NCBI GenBank assembly: GCA_017654935.2
Contig: CM065710.1
Coordinates: 14,021,334 to 14,085,333, forward strand
Reading direction: 5' to 3'
DNA: 64,000 bases
DNA from: Phymorhynchus buccinoides
Taxonomy: Eukaryota > Mollusca > Gastropoda > Neogastropoda > Raphitomidae
Within the stretch, counting starts at the first letter, position 1, and the number at the start of each line of letters is the position of its first letter. The translations under genes and the position numbers were made by a program. This document shows, one piece after another, positions 21,201 to 31,856 of this stretch. A model generated the notes under the pieces. It searched no databases, was not told where the DNA came from, and worked only from the letters and a program-made list of their open reading frames with translations.

Positions 21201-24200
21201 TTCTTTCTGGGATGAATTAAAAAAAATCTGAAGTTCAGCTTCTGGTCAAATTAAAAATACTGAAATCAGTGTAAAACTGAAAGAGTAGCACCCATGTGTC
21301 ACCAAAAAACTGTATCTCTGCATAACATTATTACAGAGACACTGCACCGTACTTTTGAAACAAGGTTTCTTAAAAATGAGAAGCAAAGGAAAGTGAAACA
21401 AAACATAGCATCAATGACGTTCAAAGAGTACACATTCAGATTCAGTGATTCACACACACAAAATTAACACATGCACACTCCGACCCACTCGTAAAAACAT
21501 GGTTGCCTCTAACATACAGACCTTCCTCGCGCACAAACGGAAATAAACATGCGCACACACACACCATGCACACACCCTTTTCTTCTCCCCCCCCCCCCCT
21601 CCTCCTCTCACCCCAAGACAGATATTTTAACCCTTTCACCGCCAACCATTTTTCATAGCAAAATAATACCATTAACCCTTTCCGCCGCCAGCCATTTTTC
21701 ATAGCAAAATAATACCATTAACCCTTTCACCGCCAACCATTTTTCATAGCAAAATAATACCATTAACCCTTTCACCGCCATCCATTTTTTATAGCAAAAT
21801 AATACCATTAACCCTTTCACCGCCAACCATTTTTTATAGCAAAATAATACCATTAACCCTTTCACCGCCAGCCATTTTTTATAGCAAAATAATACCATTA
21901 ACCCTTTTCGCCGCCAACCATTTTTTATAGCAAAATAATACCATTAACCCTTTCACCGCCAGCCATTTTTTATAGCAAAATAATACCATTAACCCTTTCA
22001 CCGCCAGCCATGTTTTATAGCAAAATAATACCATTAACCCTTTCACCGCCAGCCATTTTTTTTAGCAAAATAATACCATTAACCCTTTCACCGCCAGCCA
22101 TTTTTTATAGCAAAATAATACCATTAACCCTTTCACCGCCAGCCATTTTTTTATAGCAAAATAATACCATTAACCCTTTCGCCGCCAGCCATTTTTTATA
22201 GCAAAATAATACCATTAACCCTTTCACCGCCAGCCATTTTTTATAGCAAAATAATACCATTAACCCTTTCACCGCCAGCCATTTTTTATAGCAAAATAAT
22301 ACCATTAACCCTTTCACCGCCAGCCATTTTTTATAGCAAAATAATACCATTAACCCTTTCACCGCCAGCCATGTTTTATAGCAAAATAATACCATTAACC
22401 CTTTCACCGCCAGCCATTTTTTATAGCAAAATAATACCATTAACCCTTTCACCGCCAGCCATGTTTTATAGCAAAATAATACCATTAACCCTTTCGCCAC
22501 CAGCCATTTTTTATAGCAAAAAAATACCATTAACCCTTTCACCGCCAACCATTTTTTATAGCAAAATAATACCATTAACCCTTTTCGCCGCCAGCCATTT
22601 TTTATAGCAAAATAATACCATTAACCCTTTCACCGCCAACCATTTTTTATAGCAAAAAATAATACCATTAACCCTTTCGCCGCCAGCCATTTTTTTATAG
22701 CAAAATAATACCATTAACCCTTTTCGCCGCCAACCATTTTTTATAGCAAAATAATACCATTAACCCTTTCACCGCCAGCCATTTTTTATAGCAAAATAAT
22801 ACCATTAACCCTTTCACCGCCAGCCATGTTTTTATAGCAAAATAATACCATTAACCCTTTCACCGCCAGCCATGTTTTATAGCAAAATAATACCATTAAC
22901 CCTTTCACCGCCAGCCATGTTTTATAGCAAAATAATACCATTAACCCTTTCACCGCCAGCCATTTTTTATAGCAAAATAATACCATTAACCCTTTCACCA
23001 CCAGCCATGTTTTATAGCAAAATAATACCATTAACCCTTTCACCGCCAGCCATTTTTTATAGCAAAATAATACCATTAACCCTTTCACCGCCAACCATTT
23101 TTTATAGCAAAATAATACCATTAACCCTTTTCGCCACCAGCCATTTTTCATAGCAAAATAATACCATTAACCCTTTCACCGCCAACCATTTTTTATAGCA
23201 AAATACCATTAACCCTTTCGCCACCAGCCATTTTTTATAGCAAAATAATACCATTAACCCTTTCACCGCCAACCATTTTTTATAGCAAAATAATACCATT
23301 AACCCTTTCACCGCCAACCATTTTTTATAGCAAAATAATACCATTAACCCTTTCACCGCCAGCCATTTTTCAGCCAAAAAATACCATTAAACTTAACTGA
23401 ATAGAGAAAATAAAATTATCTGCAATATTGCGAATTCCTCTGTGACATGTATAACCGGCTCGGTTGCTGTGGCTTACCGAATGGGGTATGAACGAGTTGG
23501 CTTCGATAAATGTGTGTGTTTATGTGTGTGCGTGTGCGTGTGTGTGTGTTAGAGAGAGAGAGAGTTGCTTTGTATATGCGCTGTTGCTGGTTGGTGTCAC
23601 TCTTGAATGCTGTTTTTGTTGTCTGTTGATGAATCATTGATTGTAAAGCGCTTTGGGCTCATCTGAGGTAAAGCGCTATATAAATGTACAATTATTATTA
23701 TTAGGCCTATGAAAGAAAATAGGGTATTTGGATAACAGGCCCTGATTTGATGCCATTTAGCGACATGGGTGTCAAAGACCCCCCCCCCCCCCCCCCCCCC
23801 ACGTCACGTGTCACATTCCCTCTTATGCTTGGAAGATGTCTTAAGATTTCTTACCAGCTATAAGAGGGAAAAACACGTGAAAACCATGATTTTGACACGT
23901 GACGTGGTGGGTCTTTAAACCATTGTGGTGCATAAATTACGCGACATTGGCGGTGAAAGGGTTAAACACACACACACACACACACACACATACCCGAAAG
24001 ACATGACCACACAGGGGCGAAGGAGAGAGAAAGGGGGAGATAAGCAGACATTCCATCCGCCGTCGTGAGGGTGACCCAAGCGCATGTCGTTATTACATCG
24101 AACATCTTTGTTTTCCAAATATCTGAAAGGAAACACACACACAAAAATGAAGCACTGTTAAAGCGGTATGAAACATGGTGTCTCAAACCCAGGGTCGGTC

Positions 24201-25877
24201 AGCCCCGCCCACAGCCAACATTCCTGCCTCTTTTCCCGTAAAGGTCTTCCCCTCAGTGCCAGCTGGCCAAATTCTTTTGACCCTGGCTAAACAGGCTACC
24301 ACTACTATGATTACTGAAGTGATGGCAAAGACATTCCAGATTCCCTTACCTGTCATACAATATCTACCAGCCTACTGCTAGACTGTAAAATCTGACAGAC
24401 AGGGAGAGACAGGGAGAGACAGGGGCAGAGAGAGAGAGAGAGAGACGGAAACAGACAGACAGACAAAGAAAGAAAGACAGACAGACAGAGAATACAAAAA
24501 AAGAAATCAAGGACAAAAAAGAGTGAAAGTTGTAAGAACTGATAAAAGGAAAGTAAAAGAAAAAGAATGAAATAAAACAAGAAAGAAAAAGAAAATGACA
24601 CTTTTTAAAAAAAATAAGAGAACAATGAACAATGATTTACTGAACCGGGCCAACTGCCCAGAGAGCGATCATTGTAAAACGATAGAGAAATTGATCTGAT
24701 CATGTGCGTGTGATTATTGCCTCCAGTTGTTTATTTCTCTTTGTCTTCTTCACTTTTTCATTCTTCGTTTTATTTGTTTGTTTGTTTCTTTTCAGTTTCT
24801 TCCCTCCCTCCTTCAACCTTTCACCCTTCCCCAACTTAGTTTTTTGCTTATTTATTTTCTGTTCTTTCTTTCTTTTTATATCTTTTCATCCCTTTCTCTG
24901 TCTGGACCAAAAAGAAAGAATGAAAAAGGAGAGAGAGGGAGAAAGAAAAGAGAAAGGTAGACAGACAGACAGACATAGATAGATAGATAGACAGACAGAG
25001 ACAGGTAGACAGACTGTTTCCAAAAATTGCCTTCTCTATTGCACTTTAGATAGATTTAGTGTGTGTTTAGAAAGAAAGAAAGAGAAAGGAGAAAAGGGGG
25101 GGGGGGGTAGAGAGAAAGGGGGAGGAAGGAGTGAGAGAAGGAAAGAGAGTGGAGAGAAAGATAACTTGCATTCAAGCTGTCCATTCTGATTATCTCAGAA
25201 GCTGGTATCTGCTCTGATAAAGTCTAGTTTAGATGAAGAAAAGCCAAACCAGCAAAATATGTGATTGGGGCGATGTATGAAATTCATAGCATGTAAAAAA
25301 TGAAATAAGGCACCTCCTGGGATAAGCTAAAAGTCTAATATGGAATGGCATAAGGTCATGGATTATTCTCCCATGGGGATACCGGATGATCTTTCAGTAC
25401 AGGTAGTTACCCCACCTTCTGGAAGTTCTATGTTAGCAACTTTTTTTTTTATCTACAACTCTTTTACTCTACTTTTTCCTCTTTTTACTATCATCTACTA
25501 TGTTTCTGCCTTACTGGCCCATTCACCTGCCTTTTTTTATCTTCCAAATATGTTTCTCATTTCAGCTCCTCTGAAATTGGAATGCCTTGGTTGAATGCAA
25601 CGGGGAGACCAGTGAAAACTGAAAACCGTACACATACGTACCTCACCCATTATGGCCGTCTGGCATAGGAACACATAAGAAGAAGTAGATGGATTTCTCC
25701 CTCTTTTACTTTCTTTCTGTTATTTAATGGGGCGGGGAGGGGGGGGGGGGCGTCCAGAACTCCTGTAGCTCCCCCTCACCCGCCTCTCTCTCTCTCTCTC
25801 CCCCTCTCTCTCCTTCTCTCTCTCTCTAGGCCCAGCCTAAATTCTTATCCTTGGAAAAAATAAAGTGTCTGAAGTTT

Positions 25878-25925
<48 letters not shown>

Positions 25926-26119
25926 CTTCTCGCCCACCCTCACCCTCGCACATTATTTCTAATGCTGCCCCTGCCTTTCGCGTTCTGTCTGTCGGAGCAA
26001 GAAGCATTCTAGTCTTCTTGGTCGGAGCCTGTATCTGTCTTTTTTGTATCTTCCAACTTTCTGTATCTGTCTGCCTGTATGACTTTTCTTTCTCTTTGAG
26101 AATGTGTTCACGTGTGTGC

Positions 26120-26193
<74 letters not shown>

Positions 26194-26282
26194 CCTGCCA
26201 TACCAGGCAGCGGAATTTCTCCCTACTCTTACCGACTTTCAACTGAAGTGGGAATTTTTACGTGCGTAAAGGAGAGTAAAGA

Positions 26283-26356
<74 letters not shown>

Positions 26357-26614
26357 GCACAGATGTTTACTGACGAAAGCTAAATAGGAGGGAGGCAGAG
26401 AGAAAAAGTGAAAGACAGACTGTCAGACAGAAACATGATAATCACTGTTATACGGGAAGAAAATAACAAATGATTTTACATACACAAATGCACACACACA
26501 CACGTGCGCGCGCGCACACACACACACGCACACACACACACAAACACACACATGCATACACGCACGCACGCACACACGCGCACACACACAAACATAGTGA
26601 TACTACAACACACA

Positions 26615-26657
<43 letters not shown>

Positions 26658-27482
26658 CCCCTACTCGCTCTCCTTCACTCTCTCCCTATCTTTCTGTTTC
26701 TCTCTCTTCAAGGAGACTCCTGTCAGTAGTGGTAAACAGGTTAGCATGTTACCGTTCTGGTCTGTCTCCAGTGAGTAACCTGACACTGCTGATGGGGTTA
26801 CTGGCGTGAGTCTGTGCCTCTGGATTGGTCCGCCTACTGTTACTTGACTGACAGCGCGAATTTCAAATACAAAATGGGTCATTGCAGAAACATTTCCTGA
26901 TTCTCGTGTTTTCAGCGTGTTTTATGGTATTTTTATGATTCATTCAGCATAAACATTCTAAAATATGCATGTATAGTAAAATATAAAAACATTAGGGATT
27001 TGTAACTACTTTAATATTAGTCATACAAGTTTCATGTGGAGCTGTCAATTTCCCCCAAAGAGCCCAAAGAGACAGGTCCTTGGCCACACCTCTTTTTATA
27101 TAGTAATTTTCACGGGCCTTTAAAGACACACTGACCCACCACGATTAAGTCCCTTGTTTTTTTTCTGGGTAGCTGTGACCCACATACACATTCCCCCAAC
27201 TTCAAATTGAGGCTGCTCTTTAAAATGATGTTTCGCTTTGAATTTGGGGGCATTTGTATGGGAGTCAAACCTGGTCAAAACAAGATTTCTTACCAGCTAT
27301 AAGAGGGAAAACACGTGAAACCCGTGATTTTGACACATGATCTGGTGGGTCTTTAAGTTCGTAGACAAAGATTCCAAGTTTCGAAGACAGACAGACAGAG
27401 GTGACCTAACAGTATGTGGTTACATCGAATGTCCTTGTGCGTGCGTGCGTGCGTGCGTGCGTGTGTGTGTGTGTGTGTGTCT

Positions 27483-27526
<44 letters not shown>

Positions 27527-28097
27527 GGATCCCAGGGACGCCCATTTGGAAGTCTATGAAGTACTCAAATTCTAAAGGACCCTCTAAAAGAATGTGCAGA
27601 GGATCCCAGGGATGCACTAGAAAAATTCTTTTTACCATTTGCAATGCCACTGGGACCCTCTATCTCGCCTCTAGGACTCTCTATACTGTAAGTGAAGGAG
27701 TCCCTGGGACCCCTTGTTTTGCGGGATGATTGGGAGCCCTGGTGTGTAGGTGTGTGTGTGTGTGTGTGTGTGTGATGTGTGTGATGTGTGTGTGCGTGTG
27801 TGCGTGCGTGCATGCGAATGATGTGTGCATGTGCATATGTATGTGTGTGTATGTGTGTGCAAGCGCCACCTGTGTCTGTTTATGTCTGTCTGTCTGTCCA
27901 TATGATCTGTCTGTCTATCTGTGTGTCTGAGAGTACACACGCGTACATTAAGCTAACTAAGATTTCATAGCTTCTTAGCTCACTTGAAGAAGTTGTTCTC
28001 TGCTTGGGCGTCAGTCATGTTGATGTGAACGACCGGCTGAGGCAACGTCTTCACGTGAAGCTGAGGGATGAAGAGCGGCTTGGGAGTTCGGGTGGTC
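16861..28097 (-). CDS. METTL24: METTL24-like methyltransferase, 3' five exons, left copy (5' incomplete)
   Basis: Joining 28097-27984, 24122-23994, 20984-20910, 19976-19838 and 17238-16861 on the minus strand gives about 278 codons and a TGA stop. All internal junctions are AG/GT and keep frame. Features in order are [12 protein letters not shown] (exon b), [15 protein letters not shown] and [11 protein letters not shown] (exons b-d), IGIGPRN and [11 protein letters not shown] (exon d), then [16 protein letters not shown] and FGFEMH (exon e). This is the pattern of the METTL24/Methyltransf_22 family, a Rossmann-like, putatively SAM-dependent group that is poorly characterised and usually has an N-terminal membrane anchor. 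The SFGIGRDW region would be the SAM loop and KIDIEYSEW the conserved acidic motif. The anchor and first exons are missing because the palindrome centre lies just upstream. A fossil duplicate of exon d, MITEs and a LINE occupy the introns. No substrate can be inferred. Confidence 0.82.
17280..17785. mobile_element. TA-flanked CAGTG MITE next to exon e
   Basis: TACAGTGAAACCTCCCTTAT begins 41 bp from the exon e acceptor, and the element ends near GGAGGGAGGTTCTTATAAGG. An internal block (17450-17650) holds inverted CAAGGGCATTCA/AGTACTGA sequences and may be a further nested element. Confidence 0.65.
17786..18065. other. Intron d-e, no other feature
   Basis: Short (CAAT)n at 17799-17816, then A/T-rich sequence without gene signals. 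Confidence 0.5.
18071..18420 (+). mobile_element. tRNA-derived SINE, complete
   Basis: The head carries TGGCACAGTGGTAGCGCG (RNA polymerase III A-box-like, 18079-18096) and GTTCGAACCTG (B-box-like, 18121-18131). A conserved body follows (GTCTTTCGGATGAGACGATA, CACTTAGCACACGTTAAACC), then A-rich sequence and the 3' module with GGTGGGAGCAACCCGAATTT. A second full copy is at 48500-48868 and a mirrored one at 39362-39710. Confidence 0.85.
18424..18442. repeat. (CCTAA)n short run
   Basis: Four CCTAA units directly after the SINE end, probably its tail. This is the arthropod-type telomere motif by sequence, but here it is a short tail repeat. Confidence 0.7.
18640..19348 (-). mobile_element. LINE 3' fragment with reverse-transcriptase C-terminus
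   Basis: The minus-strand frame 19348-18983 encodes [55 protein letters not shown] and [15 protein letters not shown], the familiar end of CR1/L2/Jockey-type ORF2 proteins. The 3' untranslated part ends with AAGCGCATTGAG and GCGCTATATA, a common LINE tail. It is 5' truncated and has no RT catalytic motif left. Confidence 0.85.
19416..19489 (-). pseudogene. Fossil duplicate of exon d (left copy)
   Basis: On the minus strand CGAAACGTAATCAAC ... ATGAAAACTCTTGGCACACT ... GAGGAGGGCCTGGAAGGA aligns with the last 75 bases of exon d, and the following GTGAGT donor and about 50 bases of intron also match. One base is missing before ATGAAAACT, shifting the frame, and the first half of the exon is absent. 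It cannot replace exon d in frame. Confidence 0.85.
19505..19800. mobile_element. Repeat family R copy
   Basis: Contains GCCACAATGGGTAAGGTACA, TCCGATTTCGGAGGAGCTCA, GGCAGGAGAATGGGCCAATA and GGGAAAAGGCAGA, in the order of the fuller copy at 62490-62730. Confidence 0.75.
19838..19976 (-). CDS. METTL24: Left copy, exon d
   Basis: 139 bases, one base completing the previous codon and ending in phase 0 at EEGLEG before GTGAGT. It encodes [20 protein letters not shown] and [10 protein letters not shown]. The acceptor is preceded by a pyrimidine run and a MITE end only 14 bp away. Confidence 0.88.
19991..20304. mobile_element. TTAA-flanked MITE abutting the exon d acceptor
   Basis: It starts TTAACCCCTTCAGTGCCG and ends GGCAGTGAAGAGGTTAA. 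The ends are imperfect inverted repeats (CCCCTTCAGTGCC against GGCAGTGAAGAGG) and internal GACGGATATTTCCGTGACGG repeats are present. No gene. Confidence 0.8.
20305..20909. other. Intron c-d: dispersed module and AT-rich sequence
   Basis: 20535-20660 on the minus strand holds the module AGGGGAGGGCACTTCGTGAA ... AACAATGGCGTCGAAGCTTG that recurs at 63240-63355. The rest shows no feature. Confidence 0.6.
20910..20984 (-). CDS. METTL24: Left copy, exon c
   Basis: 75 bases with TCGCAG acceptor and GTACGT donor. It encodes [20 protein letters not shown] then AYDP, covering the presumed SAM-binding loop region and the acidic end of the second strand. Confidence 0.88.
20985..21626. other. Intron b-c, unique part
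   Basis: G run at 21110-21121 and C run at 21588-21599. No gene or mobile-element ends seen. Confidence 0.5.
21627..23395. repeat. 45-bp satellite array, about 39 copies
   Basis: The unit TTAACCCTTTCACCGCCAGC continues with CATTTTTTATAGCAAAATAATACCA (45 bp). Units differ by few substitutions (GCC/ACC, CAGCC/CAACC, ATTTTTT/ATGTTTT) and small indels. The first 20 bases equal the end of the TTAA-type MITEs in this window. The 15-residue periodic frames ([15 protein letters not shown]) arise because 45 is a multiple of three. Confidence 0.97.
23396..23965. mobile_element. Remaining body of the TTAA MITE that carries the satellite
   Basis: The body continues from the satellite into sequence homologous to the other CCCTTTCA MITEs, and ends GACATTGGCGGTGAAAGGGT then TAA at 23965. 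It includes a second inserted MITE (23776-23914) and a stretch ending AAGCGCTATATAAATG (ATT)n at 23650-23703 that resembles a retroposon tail. The far end lies 29 bp from the exon b donor. Confidence 0.7.
23776..23914. mobile_element. MITE nested inside the MITE
   Basis: AGACCCCC ... CACGTCACGTGTCA at the left and TGACACGTGACGTGGTGGGTCT at the right are inverted repeats, flanked by TCAA and TTAA. The uninterrupted site (GTGTTAAATCATTGTGG in the complement of 12800-12815) is present in the MITE at 12772-13017. A relative lies at 27122-27355. Confidence 0.75.
23994..24122 (-). CDS. METTL24: Left copy, exon b
   Basis: 129 bases, acceptor CCTTTCAG, donor GTATGT running directly into (GT)n. It encodes [20 protein letters not shown] then [11 protein letters not shown] and ends VVMSFG. 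The DGGW motif and two nearby Cys are characteristic of the METTL24 family. Confidence 0.88.
24123..27983. other. Intron a-b (left): microsatellites and repeat fragments
   Basis: Contains (GACA)n near 24400-24490 and 24960-25010, pyrimidine-rich tracts, family R sequence at 25345-25690, a single copy of the CAGCCTAAATTCTTATCC element with (CT)n tail at 25826-25921, (GT)n at 26115-26190, (GA)n at 26285-26353, (CA)n/(CT)n at 26495-26665, a TTAA-flanked MITE relative at 27122-27355, and (GT)n tracts at 27437-27523 and 27750-27870. No coding exon was found. Confidence 0.75.
27122..27355. mobile_element. TTAA-flanked AGAC...GTCT MITE
   Basis: It begins CTTTAAAGACACACTGACCC and ends TGGTGGGTCTTTAAG. 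Its right half (TTTCTTACCAGCTATAAGAG and on) matches the nested MITE at 23776-23914. A mirrored copy is at 30391-30625. Confidence 0.65.
27984..28097 (-). CDS. METTL24: Left copy, exon a (first exon seen)
   Basis: 114 bases, acceptor TCTTTACAG, donor AAGTGAGC. It encodes [20 protein letters not shown] then [17 protein letters not shown]. It is six bases longer than the right-arm copy at its 5' edge. No initiation codon is expected here; upstream exons are not in the window. Confidence 0.75.
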
Positions 28098-28119
28098 CTG
28101 TAAAGACAGGCAGAAAGAC

Positions 28120-28137
28120 ACACACACACACACACAC

Positions 28138-28190
<53 letters not shown>
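28120..28190. repeat. (CA)n microsatellite
   Basis: Immediately upstream of the exon a acceptor, mirrored at 29560-29630. Confidence 0.95.
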
Positions 28191-28191
<1 letters not shown>

Positions 28192-28748
28192 TGCACCAAG
28201 TCCAAACACACACACACATACCAAAACAAACATACAAAGTCAATATATTGTGTCATTTTATCAAGATCAATCATGATTTTCCCCTCTCACAAATCAACAT
28301 GTCTTCTACCTTGAGAAACTGCCACAAAAGATAATGAAAGCATTTTAAAAGACCTTAAACATAAATCAAATAATGAAAGTTTTATATAATACTAATTAAT
28401 AATACCACAATAGTACTACTTTTGTAAGTCAAACTGTTTCTATGTTTATATTTTTTTTAATTGACTTTTAAGAAAAAGCTTAAACTCTCTCTTTAAATTA
28501 ATGATGAATAAAGTTGCGAAAATCAAGACCTTAAAAAAAACAATCTTGCCAATTATGTAATTGCCAAGTGGTGGTTGGTTGACGGCTTCATCTCTCACGT
28601 GCTTTTCGCAGCTGAGCGGACATTAAACCCAACTCTCATTCACCATAAAAATGCATAACCAGCAAAATGTATCAGAATTCAGGTATTTTTCTTACATACA
28701 CAGAGATGGTGCTAGAAATTTTCACTTTAGGCCATTTGGCCTAAACAG

Positions 28749-28998
28749 GCCGAAGGTTTGATACATACCAATCGCACAGTATGTCCCGTTTTTTTTTTAA
28801 GAACACGAGTGTAACCGTTTTTTTTTTATGAACAACGCAGTGAAAAAAAGTTTGCTTTTGCACCGCGTTTTGATACCGAGATCAAAAAGCTAACTTTGCG
28901 CGTCATGGAATTTTGCTAGCACAAGGCCAATTGCTCGTGAGAGTTGCTTCCCTTGCTGCTTTGCGGAGACCGAGGGTGAGTCTGTGTGATCTGACAGG
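28749..28998. other. Unique 250-bp spacer at the palindrome centre
   Basis: The reverse-complement match stops at CTAAACAG (28741-28748) and restarts at CTGTTTAG (28999). The spacer is not self-complementary overall, has two T homopolymers (28790-28798, 28819-28827) and no known element. A 250-bp loop is larger than a sequencing adapter. Confidence 0.85.
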
Positions 28999-29555
28999 CT
29001 GTTTAGGCCAAATGGCCTATAGTGAAAATTTCTAGCACCATCTCTGTGTATGTAAGAAAAATACCTGAATTCTGATACATTTTGCTGGTTATGCATTTTT
29101 ATGGTGAATGAGAGTTGGGTTTAATGTCCGCTCAGCTGCGAAAAGCACGTGAGAGATGAAGCCGTCAACCAACCACCACTTGGCAATTACATAATTGGCA
29201 AGATTGTTTTTTTTAAGGTCTTGATTTTCGCAACTTTATTCATCATTAATTTAAAGAGAGAGTTTAAGCTTTTTCTTAAAAGTCAATTAAAAAAAATATA
29301 AACATAGAAACAGTTTGACTTACAAAAGTAGTACTATTGTGGTATTATTAATTAGTATTATATAAAACTTTCATTATTTGATTTATGTTTAAGGTCTTTT
29401 AAAATGCTTTCATTATCTTTTGTGGCAGTTTCTCAAGGTAGAAGACATGTTGATTTGTGAGAGGGGAAAATCATGATTGATCTTGATAAAATGACACAAT
29501 ATATTGACTTTGTATGTTTGTTTTGGTATGTGTGTGTGTGTTTGGACTTGGTGCA

Positions 29556-29609
<54 letters not shown>

Positions 29610-29649
29610 GTGTGTGTGTGTGTGTGTGTCTTTCTGCCTGTCTTTACAG

Positions 29650-29757
29650 GGGAACTCCCAAGCCGCTCTTCATCCCTCAGCTTCACGTGAAGACGTTGCC
29701 TCAGCCGGTCGTTCACATCAACATGACTGACGCCCAAGCAGAGAACAACTTCTTCAA
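29650..29757 (+). CDS. METTL24: Right copy, exon a
   Basis: 108 bases, acceptor TCTTTACAG, then GGGAACTCCCAAGCC, against GACCACCCGAACTCCC in the other arm. The reading frame is preserved despite the 6-base difference. Donor AAGTGAGC. Confidence 0.75.
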
Positions 29758-30215
29758 GTGAGCTAAGAAGCTATGAAATCTTAGTTAGCTTAATGTACGC
29801 GTGTGTACTCTCAGACACACAGATAGACAGACAGATCATATGGACAGACAGACAGACATAAACAGACACAGGTGGCGCTTGCACACACATACACACACAT
29901 ACATATGCACATGCACACATCATTCGCATGCACGCACGCACACACGCACACACACACATCACACACACACACACACCCACACACACACACACCTACACAC
30001 CAGGGCTCCCAATCATCCCGCAAAACAAGGGGTTCCAGGGACTCCTTCACTTACAGTATAGAGAGTCCTAGAGGCGAGATAGAGGGTCCCAGTGGCATTG
30101 CAAATGGTAAAAAGAATTTTTCTAGTGCATCCCTGGGATCCTCTGCACATTCTTTTAGAGGGTCCTTTTGAATTTGAGTACTTCATAGACTTCCAAATGG
30201 GCGTCCCTGGGATCC

Positions 30216-30259
<44 letters not shown>

Positions 30260-31083
30260 AGACACACACACACACACACACGCACGCACGCACGCACGCA
30301 CGCACAAGGACATTCGATGTAACCACATACTGTTAGGTCACCTCTGTCTGTCTGTCTTCGAAACTTGGAATCTTTGTCTACGAACTTAAAGACCCACCAG
30401 ATCATGTGTCAAAATCACGGGTTTAATGCGTTTTCCCTCTTATAGCTGGTAAGAAATCTTGTTTTGACCAGGTTTGACTCCCATGCAAATGCCCCCAAAT
30501 TCAAAGCGAAACATCATTTTAAAGAGCAGCCTCAATTTGAAGTTGGGGGAATGTGTATGTGGGTCACAGCTACCCAGAAAAAAACAAGGGACTTAATCGT
30601 GGTGGGTCAGTGTGTCTTTAAAGGCCCGTGAAAATTACTATATAAAAAGAGGTGTGGCCAAGGACCTGTCTCTTTGGGCTCTTTGGGGGAAATTGACAGC
30701 TCCACATGAAACTTGTATGACTAATATTAAAGTAGTTACAAATCCCTAATGTTTTTATATTTTACTATACATGCATATTTTAGAATGTTTATGCTGAATG
30801 AATCATAAAAATACCATAAAACACGCTGAAAACACGAGAATCAGGAAATGTTTCTGCAATGACCCATTTTGTATTTGAAATTCGCGCTGTCAGTCAAGTA
30901 ACAGTAGGCGGACCAATCCAGAGGCACAGACTCACGCCAGTAACCCCATCAGCAGTGTCAGGTTACTCACTGGAGACAGACCAGAACGGTAACATGCTAA
31001 CCTGTTTACCACTACTGACAGGAGTCTCCTTGAAGAGAGAGAAACAGAAAGATAGGGAGAGAGTGAAGGAGAGCGAGTAGGGG

Positions 31084-31124
<41 letters not shown>

Positions 31125-31381
31125 TGTGTGTGTTGTAGTATCACTATGTTTGTGTGTGTGCGCCGTGTGTGCGTGCGTGTATGCATGTGTGTGTTTGTGT
31201 GTGTGTGTGCGTGTGTGTGTGTGTGCGCGCGCGCACGTGTGTGTGTGCATTTGTGTATGTAAAATCATTTGTTATTTTCTTCCCGTATAACAGTGATTAT
31301 CATGTTTCTGTCTGACAGTCTGTCTTTCACTTTTTCTCTCTGCCTCCCTCCTATTTAGCTTTCGTCAGTAAACATCTGTGC

Positions 31382-31456
<75 letters not shown>

Positions 31457-31547
31457 ATGTCTTTACTCTCCTTTACGCACGTAAAATTCCCACTTCAGTT
31501 GAAAGTCGGTAAGAGTAGGGAGAAATTCCGCTGCCTGGTATGGCAGG

Positions 31548-31608
<61 letters not shown>

Positions 31609-31794
31609 GCACACACGTGAACACATTCTCAAAGAGAAAGAAAAGTCATACAGGCAGACAGATACAGAAAGTTGGAAGATACAAAAAAGACAGATACAGG
31701 CTCCGACCAAGAAGACTAGAATGCTTCTTGCTCCGACAGACAGAACGCGAAAGGCAGGGGCAGCATTAGAAATAATGTGCGAGGGTGAGGGTGG

Positions 31795-31856
<62 letters not shown>

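Noticed and set aside
22105..22575. Periodic 15-residue repeat protein ([15 protein letters not shown])
   Set aside because: A 45-bp satellite without in-frame stops gives this automatically. It continues in shifted frames wherever the unit has an indel.
27337..27729. 130-residue frame found in both arms
   Set aside because: Conserved only because the arms are near-identical; it consists of (GT)n translation and intron sequence without domain or splice support.
28749..28998. Sequencing adapter as the palindrome loop
   Set aside because: 250 bp of complex sequence is too long and varied for a hairpin adapter, though a fold-back read with real genomic spacer remains possible.
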